Below are positions 39,735-48,214 of a DNA stretch of 64,000 nt, one piece after another. The stretch is from DATBLE01 sp963734065 (GTDB lineage Bacteria > Actinomycetota > Thermoleophilia > Gaiellales > Gaiellaceae): positions 1,364,001-1,428,000 of the forward strand of contig CAVTFN010000003.1 of NCBI GenBank assembly GCA_963734065.1, in the 5' to 3' direction. Both the position numbers and the translations under genes were made by a program. Every line of letters starts with the position of its first letter. The stretch's first letter is position 1. Below the pieces are notes generated by a model. It ran no database searches. It worked only from the letters and a program-made list of their open reading frames with translations, and was not told where the DNA came from.

Positions 39735-40679
39735 TCAGCCTCCGCGTGCAGGTACGGCGGCCGGGCCGGGCTCGAGCTCGACCGGGGAATGGGGCCTCGG
39801 CGCGCGCACGATCAGCGCGACAGCGGCGAGCACGATCCCGCCGCCGACGAGCGTCCGCCAGCCGAGCGGCTCGCCGAGGACGACCGTTCCGAGCAGAACC
39901 GCTACGAACGGATTCACGTAGGCGTACGTCCCGACGAGCGCCGTGGGTGCGTTCCGCAGCAGCCACATGTAGGCGGTGAACGCGAGCAGCGACCCGGCCA
40001 CGACCAGGTACGCCAGCCCGAGCCAGGATTCGAGTGAGACCCGGCCGGGATGCACGTCGCCCAGCTCGCCGCTGACGCCCGAGACGACCGTCAGGATCAG
40101 CCCGCCGGCGAGCATCTGCATCGCGGCGGCCACGAGCGGGCGGCTCGGCTGCGGCGCCTGCCGCGAGTACAGCGAGCCGATCGCCCAGGCGAGCGAGCTG
40201 AAGACCAGCACCACAGCGGCGCGGCTGAAGCCGCCGGAGCCGCCGGGGGCGACGAGGAGGCCGACGCCGGCGAAGCCGACGATCAGCCCGGAGACGACGA
40301 CGCGTGCGAGCCGCTGTCCGTAGAAGAGGCGGTCGAGGAGCGCCATCCAGAGCGGGACCGACGCGATGATCAGAGAGGCGGTACCGGTGTCGAGCGTCTG
40401 CTCTGCCCAGCCGACGGCCGCGTTCCCGACTGCGAGCATCGGCGCCGCGATCAGGAACGCCGCGAGCCACTGCCGCGGCGTCGGCCGATCGGCACGGTCG
40501 CCCCGGCGGATCGCCCAGGCGTACAGCAGTCCGCCCGCGATCAGGAAGCGGACGGCCGCCATCACGAACGGCGGGATCGTCCGGACGGCGAGGTCGATGC
40601 CGAGGTACGTCGAGCCCCAGACGACGTAGACGATCGCCAGGGCCAGCCAGACGCGGCTGCTTACCTGCTGCCGGGCCAC
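39735..40679 (-). CDS. EamA-family (DMT) transporter
   Basis: A 314-residue drug/metabolite transporter with ten predicted helices in two EamA repeats (WLALAIVYVVWGSTYLGIDL and SSLAWAIGSLYSRQAPQPSR ... YVNPFVAVLLGTVVLGEPLG). The YVVWGSTYLG start and the EPLGW signature are classic. I use GTG 40679 (VARQQVSSRVWLAL). Substrate unknown. Divergent from the LysR gene, suggesting LysR controls it. Confidence 0.85.
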   Translation of the reverse strand: MARQQVSSRVWLALAIVYVVWGSTYLGIDLAVRTIPPFVMAAVRFLIAGGLLYAWAIRRGDRADRPTPRQWLAAFLIAAPMLAVGNAAVGWAEQTLDTGTASLIIASVPLWMALLDRLFYGQRLARVVVSGLIVGFAGVGLLVAPGGSGGFSRAAVVLVFSSLAWAIGSLYSRQAPQPSRPLVAAAMQMLAGGLILTVVSGVSGELGDVHPGRVSLESWLGLAYLVVAGSLLAFTAYMWLLRNAPTALVGTYAYVNPFVAVLLGTVVLGEPLGWRTLVGGGIVLAAVALIVRAPRPHSPVELEPGPAAVPARGG

Positions 40680-40780
40680 CAGCCTCGCCGGTCGTTCACG
40701 TCGTAGTCGTGGGTATCGGGTCCCACCACCGAGAGCACGCCGGCGAGGATCAATATCGTGAGGACGATCACGATCGCCAC
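40661..40780 (-). CDS. Possible 39-residue membrane peptide
   Basis: From GTG 40780 a frame encodes VAIVIVLTILILAGVLSVVG followed by a charged tail ending in NDRRGWWPGSR, a single helix with a Trp-rich end. It overlaps the start of the EamA gene by 19 bp and fills most of the 160-bp interval between that gene and the LysR gene. Composition is protein-like, but only a weak AGGCAG precedes it. Family unknown. Confidence 0.35.
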   Translation of the reverse strand: MAIVIVLTILILAGVLSVVGPDTHDYDVNDRRGWWPGSR

Positions 40781-40840
40781 GGCCGCAGACTGCCTGCCGC
40801 ACCATGATTAGCGCAAATCGTCTAATCTGTCGTTTCCATT

Positions 40841-41779
40841 ATGGCTCCTGATATCTGGCTCGGGCTCGAGCTCCGGCATCTGATCGCCCTGAAAGCGATC
40901 GCCGAGGAGGGAACGTTCGGTCGCGCCGCGAAGCGGCTCGGCTACACGCAGTCGGCGATCAGCCAGCAGATCGCAATGCTCGAGCGGATCGTCGGCCGGC
41001 GGCTGATCGACCGGCCGGGCGGGCCGCGCCCGGTGTCGCTGACCGAGGCGGGCGACCTCCTGCTCCGCCACGCCGATGCGATCGCCGCCCGGCTGCAGGC
41101 AGCCCAGGCGGATCTCGCCGCTCTCGACGCGGGCGACGCCGGGCCGCTGCGGATCGGCACGTACCAGAGCGTGGGCGCCCGGGTGCTGCCCGAGTTGCTG
41201 CGCGAGTTCTGCGCCGGGTGGCCACAGGTCGATGTCACCCTCCAGGAATCGGCCGACGACCGAGACCTGATCCGCCTCGTCGAGCAGGGCGACCTCGACC
41301 TCTCGTTCGTCGTGATGCCGCTCGATCCGGGCCCGTACGAGGTGGTCGAGCTCTTCCGCGACCCTTACGTGCTCGTCGTCCCGGCCGGCTCGCCGCTGGC
41401 ATCACGCGACCGGCCCCCGAGCCTGCGCGAGCTGCTCGACCATCCGCTGATCTCCAACCGCACCTGCCGCACCACGCAGCGGGTGGAGGACCGCCTCCGC
41501 CAGGCCGGCCGCGAGCCGAACATCGCCTTCCGCTCGGATGACAACGGCACCGTCCAGGGCCTCGTCGCCGCGGGCGTGGGCGTCGCCGTCGTCCCGCGCC
41601 TCACCGTTGACGAGACCGACCCCGCGGTTCAGGTGGTCGATCTGGGCGACCGCGTGCCGCCGCGCCTCATCGGCATCGCCTGGCACCGCGACCGCCGCCG
41701 TACCCCGGCCGCGGACGCGTTCGTCGAGCTCGCACGCACGCTCACCGACGCGATCGGCGCGTCGGCCGAAGCAGCCTAG
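40841..41779 (+). CDS. LysR-family transcriptional regulator
   Basis: A 312-residue regulator with the N-terminal helix-turn-helix LELRHLIALKAIAEEGTFGR then AAKRLGYTQSAISQQIAML, and a C-terminal periplasmic-binding-like effector domain (LRIGTYQSVGARVLPELL, VGVAVVPRLTVDE). Divergent from the EamA transporter gene, its likely target. Its stop overlaps the convergent DivIVA-like gene by 4 bp. Confidence 0.9.
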   Translation: MAPDIWLGLELRHLIALKAIAEEGTFGRAAKRLGYTQSAISQQIAMLERIVGRRLIDRPGGPRPVSLTEAGDLLLRHADAIAARLQAAQADLAALDAGDAGPLRIGTYQSVGARVLPELLREFCAGWPQVDVTLQESADDRDLIRLVEQGDLDLSFVVMPLDPGPYEVVELFRDPYVLVVPAGSPLASRDRPPSLRELLDHPLISNRTCRTTQRVEDRLRQAGREPNIAFRSDDNGTVQGLVAAGVGVAVVPRLTVDETDPAVQVVDLGDRVPPRLIGIAWHRDRRRTPAADAFVELARTLTDAIGASAEAA

Positions 41780-42276
41780 TAGGCCGCTTCGTCGCCGTCG
41801 GTCGCCGCGACGCCGGCGACGACGTTCTCCTGCGAGCGCTCGTGGAGCCGCTCGCGCCCGCGCTTGACCGCGCTCAGGAACTTGTCGAGGTTGACCTCGA
41901 GCGTGGACAGGATCCCGTCGGCCCAGTCCTCCATCTCCAGGCGCGTCTCGCGGGCCTGCCGCCGGGCGTCGTCGATGATCTCCTGCGCCTGCCGCTCCGC
42001 GAGCTTGACGATCTCCGTCTGGGAGGCCTCGCGCGCAGCCTGCTCGCGCGCCTCGCCGAGGATCCGGTCGCACTCCCGCTTCGCCTCCGCGAGCATCTCC
42101 TGCCGCTCCTTGACGATCCACCGGGCCTGCTTGATCTCCTCCGGGATGGTCGCGCGCATCTGGTCGAGGATGTCGTAGATCTCCTCGCGGTCGATGCGCA
42201 CCTGGTCCGTGAGGGGCACGGCCTTCGCGTTGTGCACGAGGTCGTCGAGCTTGTCGATCAGTACGAGAACGTCCAT
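41776..42276 (-). CDS. DivIVA/ATP-synthase-b-like coiled-coil protein
   Basis: A 166-residue, almost wholly helical protein: MDVLVLIDKLDDLVHNAKAV, then a long charged coil (KQARWIVKERQEMLAEAKRE, REQAAREASQTEIVKLAERQ) and a disordered acidic end. Homologues beside coaD in actinobacteria are annotated as cell-division-initiation or ATP synthase b-like. Function unproven. ATG at 42276; follows coaD by 65 bp. Confidence 0.75.
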   Translation of the reverse strand: MDVLVLIDKLDDLVHNAKAVPLTDQVRIDREEIYDILDQMRATIPEEIKQARWIVKERQEMLAEAKRECDRILGEAREQAAREASQTEIVKLAERQAQEIIDDARRQARETRLEMEDWADGILSTLEVNLDKFLSAVKRGRERLHERSQENVVAGVAATDGDEAAY

Positions 42277-42341
42277 ATGGGGTTGCAGTCTACCCGGCAG
42301 CCAGCCAGGCGAAGCCTGGTGGGCGCCAAGGAGCGAGCATG

Positions 42342-42857
42342 CTACTCCTGCGGGCTGGTGGGGGCGCCGCCCCGTCCTTCCGGGAACAGCTCCCGGAACC
42401 TCGCCGCCACCGCGGGCGGGACCAGCTCGTCGACGTTTCCGCCGAAGGCGGCGATCTCCTTCACGCCGCTGGAGGAGATGAACGAGTAGAGCGGGCTGGC
42501 CATGACGTAGACGGTTTCGATCTCGGGGGCGAGGTGGCGGTTCAGCTGGTTCATCTGGAATTCCCACTCGAAGTCGGAGATGACCCGCAACCCCTTGACG
42601 ATCGCCTTCGCCTCCCAGCGGCGGGCGAAGTCGACGACCAGCTCGGCGAAGACGTCCACCTCGACGTTCGGCGTGTCGCCCAGCGCCTCGCGCACGAAGT
42701 GAACCCGCTCGTCGATCGCGAACGTCGGCTCCTTGTGCACCGGGTTGCGGACGACGCCGACGACGACGCGGTCGAAGATCGCAGCCGCACGGCCGATCAC
42801 GTCGACATGCCCGAGGGTCACCGGGTCGTACGTGCCGGGATAGATCGCCGTGATCAA
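42342..42857 (-). CDS. coaD: Phosphopantetheine adenylyltransferase
   Basis: Penultimate step of coenzyme A synthesis. The 171-residue protein has the nucleotidyltransferase motif AIYPGTYDPVTLGHVDVIGR (T/HxGH) and the ISSSGVKE signature. It starts at TTG 42857, overlapping the rsmD stop (TTGA). The last ~15 residues (GRGGAPTSPQE) are a short tail beyond the usual end. Normal partner of rsmD. Confidence 0.94.
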   Translation of the reverse strand: MITAIYPGTYDPVTLGHVDVIGRAAAIFDRVVVGVVRNPVHKEPTFAIDERVHFVREALGDTPNVEVDVFAELVVDFARRWEAKAIVKGLRVISDFEWEFQMNQLNRHLAPEIETVYVMASPLYSFISSSGVKEIAAFGGNVDELVPPAVAARFRELFPEGRGGAPTSPQE

Positions 42858-43375
42858 TGCTCGAACAGCGTAAGGCGTGCCGAGCCATAGGTGCGCGAGG
42901 TGCGAACCCGGAGACCCTCGAGCTCGGGCTCGCGACGCGCCGACGTCTCGTATACGAGCACACCGTCCTCGGCCAGCGCGCGCCGCAGATAGGGAGCGAT
43001 CCTGGCGTCCTGGTCGAAGCCGTACGGCGGGTCGCAGAGGATCAGGTCGTACGTCCGGCGCCCCGCGACGAGCGCCTGGAAGACGTCCTGCCGGAGGACG
43101 GTCGCGCCCGTGAGCCGGAGCTTCTCGAGGTTCCGCTCGATCGTCCGGCATGCGTCGTGGTCGCTCTCCACGAACGTCGCCGTCGCCGCGCCCCGCGAGA
43201 GCGCCTCGAGCCCCATCGCCCCCGAGCCGGCGAAGAGGTCGAGCACGGCCGCCCCGTCCACGGGCCCGATCAGGTTGAAGGCCGCCTCTCTGACCCGGTC
43301 GGAGGTGGGCCGGGTGTCCTCGCCCTTCGGGGCGAAGATCCGCGCGCCGCGGTTCGCGCCGGCGATGATCCGCAT
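42854..43375 (-). CDS. rsmD: 16S rRNA (guanine966-N2)-methyltransferase RsmD
   Basis: Methylates G966 of 16S rRNA. The 173-residue protein has MRIIAGANRGARIFAPKGED then TRPTSDRVREAAFNLIG, the SAM motif LDLFAGSGAMGLEALSRGA and the catalytic DPPYGFDQ. ATG at 43375. It lies 14 bp before a palindromic element at 43389-43415. Confidence 0.93.
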   Translation of the reverse strand: MRIIAGANRGARIFAPKGEDTRPTSDRVREAAFNLIGPVDGAAVLDLFAGSGAMGLEALSRGAATATFVESDHDACRTIERNLEKLRLTGATVLRQDVFQALVAGRRTYDLILCDPPYGFDQDARIAPYLRRALAEDGVLVYETSARREPELEGLRVRTSRTYGSARLTLFEH

Positions 43376-43388
43376 GCGGTGGATCGTA

Positions 43389-43415
43389 GGGTCTGACCCC
43401 GCAGGGGTCTGACCC
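43389..43415. repeat. 27-bp palindromic element upstream of rsmD
   Basis: Arm GGGTCTGACCCC (43389-43400), loop GCA, arm GGGGTCTGACCC (43404-43415); 11 of 12 pairs with the central mismatch. It lies between the TetR stop and the rsmD start and is 28 bp from the next element. Confidence 0.85.
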
Positions 43416-43439
43416 TTCAGGCTTAGCTCGCTGCGGCTC

Positions 43440-44033
43440 TTAGGGACAGTCCCCGGCGGGGACAGTCCCTACGACGAGGTCGGCCATCAGCTCCGCCGCC
43501 TCGGCGGGATCGAGGCCGCTCTGCGCGAGCCGCCGCCAAGCGTGGAAATCGAGCGCGAGCGCGAACGCCGCCTGTGCCCGCCTCCCGTTCCCGAGCCCCC
43601 GCGAGAGCGCGCCGGCGATGCGGCCCATCGGCTCCGCGGCGCGCAGCTCGAAGAGCTCGCGCGTCAACGCATCGACCTCGGCGTCGCGGAGCACGCACCC
43701 CAGTATGTCCTCGTTGCGTCCGTACCACGCATAGAGCGCCTCGAGCCCGAGGAGCAGGCGCTCGGCCGGGTCGGCGATCGACTCCCACTCGGCCGGATCG
43801 GGAGGCGGATTGAGCTCGAAGTGAAGGCCCGAGCAGGCGAGCCCCAGCTCGCGCTCGTCCGGGAAGTGCCGGTAGAGCGTGTGCCGCTGGACGCCCGCGA
43901 GCGCGGCAATGTCGCTGAACGTCGTCCGCGCCGGCCCCTTCGTCCGGTGCAGCTGGATCGCAGCCTCGACGATCCGCCGCCGGGTCTCGTCCTGGCGCTC
44001 TGCGCGTTTCTTCAGCTCGTACTTGCGGGTCAT
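43440..44033 (-). CDS. TetR-family transcriptional regulator
   Basis: A ~197-residue regulator: the helix-turn-helix is RRIVEAAIQLHRTKGPARTT then FSDIAALAGVQRHTLYRHFP. The C-terminal ligand domain is variable; the ligand is unknown. I start it at ATG 44033 (MTRKYELKKRAERQDETRR); an alternative frame begins 11 residues earlier. Its last ten codons (VGTVPAGDCP and stop) are encoded by a palindromic repeat element. It is divergent from the metallo-beta-lactamase gene with an operator-like inverted repeat between. Confidence 0.87.
   Translation of the reverse strand: MTRKYELKKRAERQDETRRRIVEAAIQLHRTKGPARTTFSDIAALAGVQRHTLYRHFPDERELGLACSGLHFELNPPPDPAEWESIADPAERLLLGLEALYAWYGRNEDILGCVLRDAEVDALTRELFELRAAEPMGRIAGALSRGLGNGRRAQAAFALALDFHAWRRLAQSGLDPAEAAELMADLVVGTVPAGDCP
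43443..43469. repeat. 27-bp palindromic element in the TetR gene 3' end
   Basis: Arm GGGACAGTCCCC (43443-43454), loop GGC, arm GGGGACAGTCCC (43458-43469), 11 of 12 pairs with the central mismatch. It starts 1 base after the TetR stop codon boundary and encodes the protein's last nine residues in the reverse direction. Confidence 0.85.
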
Positions 44034-44043
44034 GGAAGAAATT

Positions 44044-44098
44044 GTTGCACAACCATGTCTTGTCAATTATAGTCGATCGCGACACACAGCTGTGCAAC
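44044..44098. promoter_or_regulatory. TetR operator/promoter region
   Basis: GTTGCACA (44044-44051) and TGTGCAAC (44091-44098) form a perfect 8-bp inverted repeat with a 39-bp spacer that holds a TATAGT-like -10 element (around 44069). The stretch is unusually AT-rich for this genome. A TetR dimer pair could bind it and repress both divergent genes. Confidence 0.55.
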
Positions 44099-44114
44099 GA
44101 AAAAGGAGGCGAGC

Positions 44115-44870
44115 ATGGAGACCAGAATCGACCACGTCGTCGGCGGCGTCTACCGCATCTCGACGATGACCGAGGCGTACGGGATCACCTTCAACCAGTT
44201 CCTGATCGACGACGAGCGCCCCACGCTCGTCCACACCGGCGACCACTTCCTCTTCGAGAACATCCGGGCGGCGATCCGGGAGGTGCTCGACCCGGCCACG
44301 CTCGCGAACCTCGTGCTCCTGCACTGGGAGGGCGACGAGAACGGCGGCATGGACCGGTTCATGGGCGAGGCGCCCGGCGCGGAGCTCGTCGGATCGGCGC
44401 TGTCGATCCAGCTGAACGCGGCGAGCTTCGGCGTCGACACAGGGCGCGTGCGCAGCTTCATGGACGGCGAGAAGCTCGAGCTCGGGCGGCACACGCTGCG
44501 GTTCCTGGAGACGCCGCACGTCCACCACTGGGACTCGATGATGCTGTTCGAAGAGTCGACCGGAAGCCTCTTCCCGTCCGACCTGTACCTGCAGCCGGGC
44601 GACCAGCCGCCGGTCACGAGTGAGAACCTGTCCGCGGCGATGATCGAGGTCTACCGCGGGATCGGCATCTTCGCCCACGAGAACCCGGTGCGCACGGTCG
44701 TCGACCGGATCGAGGCCCTCGACCCTGCGTGGATCCACGCGATGCACGGCGCCTCGCTGAAGGGCGAAGCGCTTCACCACTACAACCGGGCGCTCCGGGA
44801 GGAGGAGTTCGCGTACAACGGCCTCCTGCTCGGTCGCGACATCAACGCGGCCGCCGCGGCTGCAGCCTAG
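44115..44870 (+). CDS. Metallo-beta-lactamase/ODP-type di-iron domain protein
   Basis: A 251-residue MBL-fold protein. The motif LLHWEGDENGGMDRF corresponds to HxExD of the oxygen-binding di-iron domain of flavodiiron proteins; FLETPHVHHWDSMMLFEES has a second metal region, and WIHAMHGASL the last histidine. Unlike full FDPs it has no flavodoxin domain, so it would need a separate electron donor. It is expressed from a TetR-controlled promoter. AAAGGAGG precedes the ATG by 6 nt. Converges with recG (4-bp overlap). Confidence 0.82.
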   Translation: METRIDHVVGGVYRISTMTEAYGITFNQFLIDDERPTLVHTGDHFLFENIRAAIREVLDPATLANLVLLHWEGDENGGMDRFMGEAPGAELVGSALSIQLNAASFGVDTGRVRSFMDGEKLELGRHTLRFLETPHVHHWDSMMLFEESTGSLFPSDLYLQPGDQPPVTSENLSAAMIEVYRGIGIFAHENPVRTVVDRIEALDPAWIHAMHGASLKGEALHHYNRALREEEFAYNGLLLGRDINAAAAAAA

Positions 44871-46933
44871 GCGGCGAGCCCCTCGTCCGGAAACAGCGCC
44901 GACACCGCGTCGTCGAGCGGGCCCTCCACGTCGATCAGCGCCTGCGCCGCCGCCCGCGCCCGCTCCAACAGCGGGCGGTCGGCGCGAAGCTTCGTGAAGC
45001 GAAGGTCCGACAGGCCCGACTGACGCGTGCCGAGCAGCTGCCCCTCGCCGCGCAGCTCGAGATCGACCTCGGCGAGCTCGAACCCGTCGGTCGTCTCCAC
45101 CAGCGCCTCGAGGCGCCGCGCCGCGGCCTCGGTCAGCTCCTCCTTCGGCCGCGAGACGAGCAGGCAGTACGACTGCTCCGCACCGCGGCCCACCCGCCCG
45201 CGGAGCTGGTGCAGCTGGGCGAGCCCGAATCGGTCGGCCTCCTGGACGATCATCACCGTCGCGTTGGGGACGTCGACGCCGACCTCGATCACCGTCGTCG
45301 CGACCAGGACGTCGAGCTCCCGCGCCTTGAACCTGGCCATCAGGTCGCGCCGGACGGCCGGCTTCAGCCGCCCGTGCATGCAGCCGACGCGGAACCCGCG
45401 CAGCTCGGCGCGCTGGAGCCTCGCCGCCTCCTGCTCGGCGGCCCGCGCGCGCGACGTCTCCGACTCCTCGATCAGCGGGCAGACGACGTACGCCTGCCGG
45501 CCCTCGCGGAGCAGACGCGTCAGCCGCCGGTACGCCTCCGGGGCGCGGCCCTCCTCGATCCAGCTGGTCACCACCGGCCGGCGGGAGGCGGGCGGCTTCG
45601 CGATCTCGCTCACCGCCAGGTCGCCGTAGACGGTGAGGGCGAGCGTCCGCGGGATCGGCGTCGCGGTCATGTGCAGGACGTGCGGGGTGCGTCCCTCGGT
45701 CAAGGCTTTGCGCTGCTCCACGCCGAAGCGGTGCTGCTCGTCGACGACCGCGACCGCGACGTTCGCGAGGTCGACTCCCTCCTGGATCAGCGCGTGCGTG
45801 CCGACCTGGATCGAGGCGCCCGCCGCGGCGTCGCGCGCCCGCTTGCCGACCGAGCTGGTCAGCAGGCCGCAGGTGACGCCGAGCTCGCGGCACAGCTCCT
45901 CGACGGTGAAGAAGTGCTGCTCGGCGAGCGTCTCGGTCGGCGCCATCAGCGCCCCCTGGTAGCCGCGCTCGACGGCGCGAAGCAGCGCATAGAGCGCGAC
46001 CGCGGTCTTCCCGGAGCCGACGTCCCCCTGGAGCAGCCGCTGCATCGGCGTCGTGCGGGCGAGGTCGCGGTCGATGTCCGCGATCGCCCGCTCCTGGTGC
46101 TCGGTCAGCACGAACGGCAGCGCCGCGCGGTAGCGCTCGAGCAGCCCGCCGGGATCGCCGAGCGCGGGCGCGACCTCGTGCTCGCGCTCGCGTGTCCGGC
46201 GGGCGAGGCCGAGCTGGAGCAGGAGCAGCTCGTCGAAGGCGAGCCGCCGTCTCCCCTCCTCCGCCTCCTCCAGCGTGCGCGGGCGGTGGAGCGCGTACAG
46301 CGCGTCGGCGCGCCGCGGCAACCGTTCCCGCTGCTTCAGGCCGGCCGGCAGAGGGTCCGGCTCGTTCGGTACGAGCTCGAGCGCCCGGTCTGCGAGAGCG
46401 CGCAGACGAGGCGGCGTGATCTCCTCCCCGGCCGGGTAGACGGGCGCGAGGTCGGCCGTGGCGGCCGCCCCGTTCAGGTCGTAGGACTTGACGTTGAACG
46501 TGTTGCGGCGGAGCTGCCCGCGCAGGCGCACGCGCGTTCCGGGCCGGAGCTTCTCCTTCAGCCAGTCCTGGTTGAACCACACGGCGGGAATCGCGCCGCT
46601 GTCGTCCGCGACATTCGCGGTCAGGATCGTCAGCCGGCCGCGCGCACGCCGCAGCGAGACGCTGCGCACCTCGCCGACGATCACGGCCTCCTGCTCGCCG
46701 AACAGGTCGACGATCCGGCTCTCGCCGACCGACCGCTGGTAGTCGCGCGGACGGTGCTCGAGCAGGTCGCGGACCGTGCCCAGCCCGAGCTTCCGGAGGC
46801 GGCCGGCGATCCTCGGCCCCACCCCGGGGAGCGAGTCGAGCGGCGCCTCCAGCCGCTCCGGCCGTGGCTCTCCGCGCAGGCGCGGCCACGACTCCGGTTG
46901 GTCCACGGTTGCGAACGCCGTCGGGCGCGTCAC
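44867..46933 (-). CDS. recG: ATP-dependent DNA helicase RecG
   Basis: Branch-migration helicase for stalled forks and recombination. The 688-residue protein has the wedge domain (LPGVGPRIAGRLRKLGLGTV; DDSGAIPAVWFNQDW), motifs MQRLLQGDVGSGKTAVALYA, APTETLAEQHF, VDEQHRFGVEQRKAL, HMTATPIPRTLALT, the GRLKPAVRRDL region and the C-terminal VQEADRFGLAQLHQLRGRVG then RGAEQSYCLL. GTG start at 46933, 24 bp from DegV. Confidence 0.93.
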   Translation of the reverse strand: MTRPTAFATVDQPESWPRLRGEPRPERLEAPLDSLPGVGPRIAGRLRKLGLGTVRDLLEHRPRDYQRSVGESRIVDLFGEQEAVIVGEVRSVSLRRARGRLTILTANVADDSGAIPAVWFNQDWLKEKLRPGTRVRLRGQLRRNTFNVKSYDLNGAAATADLAPVYPAGEEITPPRLRALADRALELVPNEPDPLPAGLKQRERLPRRADALYALHRPRTLEEAEEGRRRLAFDELLLLQLGLARRTREREHEVAPALGDPGGLLERYRAALPFVLTEHQERAIADIDRDLARTTPMQRLLQGDVGSGKTAVALYALLRAVERGYQGALMAPTETLAEQHFFTVEELCRELGVTCGLLTSSVGKRARDAAAGASIQVGTHALIQEGVDLANVAVAVVDEQHRFGVEQRKALTEGRTPHVLHMTATPIPRTLALTVYGDLAVSEIAKPPASRRPVVTSWIEEGRAPEAYRRLTRLLREGRQAYVVCPLIEESETSRARAAEQEAARLQRAELRGFRVGCMHGRLKPAVRRDLMARFKARELDVLVATTVIEVGVDVPNATVMIVQEADRFGLAQLHQLRGRVGRGAEQSYCLLVSRPKEELTEAAARRLEALVETTDGFELAEVDLELRGEGQLLGTRQSGLSDLRFTKLRADRPLLERARAAAQALIDVEGPLDDAVSALFPDEGLAA

Positions 46934-46957
46934 CTCGGTCCGAGCATACCGCCGGCC

Positions 46958-47821
46958 TCAGTCGGAGTCGTCGAACCAGAAGAAGCCGACGGCGCCCGGT
47001 CCGGCGTGCGTCCCGACGACCGCGCCGAGCGTCGTCTCGACCTCGACCCCCGCCTGTGGCCGGGTGCGGTGGACGAGTTCGCCGATCGCGTCGCGACGGT
47101 CGGGCGCGTCCGCGTCGGCGATCCCCACGCGCAGCGACGGCCGGTCGACGCTCCCCTGCTCGAAGACCTCGACGAACTCGAGGAACGCCTTGTGGGCGCC
47201 GCGGACGCGCTTCAGCGGAACGACCTCGCCGGCCTCGATCGCCAGGATGGGCTTGATGTTCAGCAACGTGCCGGCCATCGCCGCGGCCTTGCCGATCCGC
47301 CCGCCCTTGGCCAGGTACTCGAGCGTGTCGACGGTGAAGACGATCCGGCTCTCGCGCCGGAACCGCTCGACGTAGGCGTCGATCTCCTCGTCGGTCGTCC
47401 CGCGCTCGAGCCGTTCCTGGACGCCGAGCGCGAGCAGCGCCAGACCGGCCGAGACGGTCCCGCTGTCGATCGCTCGCACCTTCCCGCTGCCCAGCTCCTC
47501 GCCCGCCATCCGGGCGCTCTCGACCGTGCCCGAGAGCGTCGCCGGGATGTGCAGCGACAGGATCCGCTCGTACTCCTCCAGCCCGCGGTAGACCTCGAGG
47601 AAGTCGCCCGGCGTCGGCTGCGAGGTGGTCGGCAGCTCGGAGGCGCTCCGGAGACGCTCGTAGAACTCCTGCGGGCCGAGCTCGGCGTAGTCGCGGAAGC
47701 TCTCGGCGCCGAAGCGCACGTACAGCGGAACGACCCGCCAGTTCGGAAAGCGCAGCGGGCCTTCCGGGTAGTCCGCGGTCGAGTCGAGCACGACTGCGGT
47801 GTTCGTCGCCGTCAGCTGCAT
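46958..47821 (-). CDS. DegV-family fatty-acid-binding protein (FakB-like)
   Basis: DegV/FakB proteins hold a fatty acid for phosphorylation by FakA. The 287-residue protein has VVLDSTADYPEGPL (the family's D-S-x-x-D start), TTSQPTPGDFLEVYRGL, ILSLHIPATLSGTVESARM, IDSGTVSAGLALLALG and LEYLAKGGRIGKAAAMAG, all the usual motifs. The fatty-acid specificity cannot be read off. ATG at 47821 overlaps the response-regulator stop (ATGA). It belongs with fakA 0.4 kb upstream. Confidence 0.9.
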   Translation of the reverse strand: MQLTATNTAVVLDSTADYPEGPLRFPNWRVVPLYVRFGAESFRDYAELGPQEFYERLRSASELPTTSQPTPGDFLEVYRGLEEYERILSLHIPATLSGTVESARMAGEELGSGKVRAIDSGTVSAGLALLALGVQERLERGTTDEEIDAYVERFRRESRIVFTVDTLEYLAKGGRIGKAAAMAGTLLNIKPILAIEAGEVVPLKRVRGAHKAFLEFVEVFEQGSVDRPSLRVGIADADAPDRRDAIGELVHRTRPQAGVEVETTLGAVVGTHAGPGAVGFFWFDDSD

Positions 47822-48201
47822 CAGCCCGTCGCCGCCGTCCCCGCCGCAGCCCGCACGGCCTCGACGATCTCGTCCAGCGGCCGGTCCTTCCCGAGGCAGG
47901 CTACGGCGCCCGCGTCGAGCAGCGCCTCGACCTCGCGCTCGCCGGCCGCCGCGGTGAGCGCGACGACGGCGACACCGGGGGCATGCTCCCGGACGAGCCG
48001 CGTCACCTGGACTCCGTCGGGCCCCGGGAGCCGGTAGTCGACCAGGACGACGTCCGGCTCGAGCTCACGGCAGCGCTCGACGACGGCGTTCCCGTCCGGC
48101 TCCGAGCCGGCGATCTCGATGCCGGCGTCGAGCGCGAGCAGGACCTCGAGCGCGTTGCGGAACACGTCATTGTCCTCGATCACCAGCACCCGGACGGCCA
48201 T
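47821..48201 (-). CDS. Stand-alone response-regulator receiver protein
   Basis: A 126-residue receiver with no output domain. Phosphorylation site and partners are normal: VRVLVIEDNDVFRNALEVLL (DD), the phospho-aspartate in VLVDYRLPGPDG, ALTAAAGE (T) and the conserved lysine in CLGKDRPLDEIV. It ends after helix 5, so it is CheY-like. ATG at 48201. It lies between fakA and degV with an ATGA overlap to degV; the functional link is unknown. No histidine kinase is in the window. Confidence 0.87.
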   Translation of the reverse strand: MAVRVLVIEDNDVFRNALEVLLALDAGIEIAGSEPDGNAVVERCRELEPDVVLVDYRLPGPDGVQVTRLVREHAPGVAVVALTAAAGEREVEALLDAGAVACLGKDRPLDEIVEAVRAAAGTAATG

Positions 48202-48214
48202 GCACTGCTCGATG

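Noticed and set aside
44729..48037. A plus-strand open frame of about 1100 codons across recG and degV
   Set aside because: Antisense shadow of two clear genes; low-complexity Arg/Gln/Leu content.
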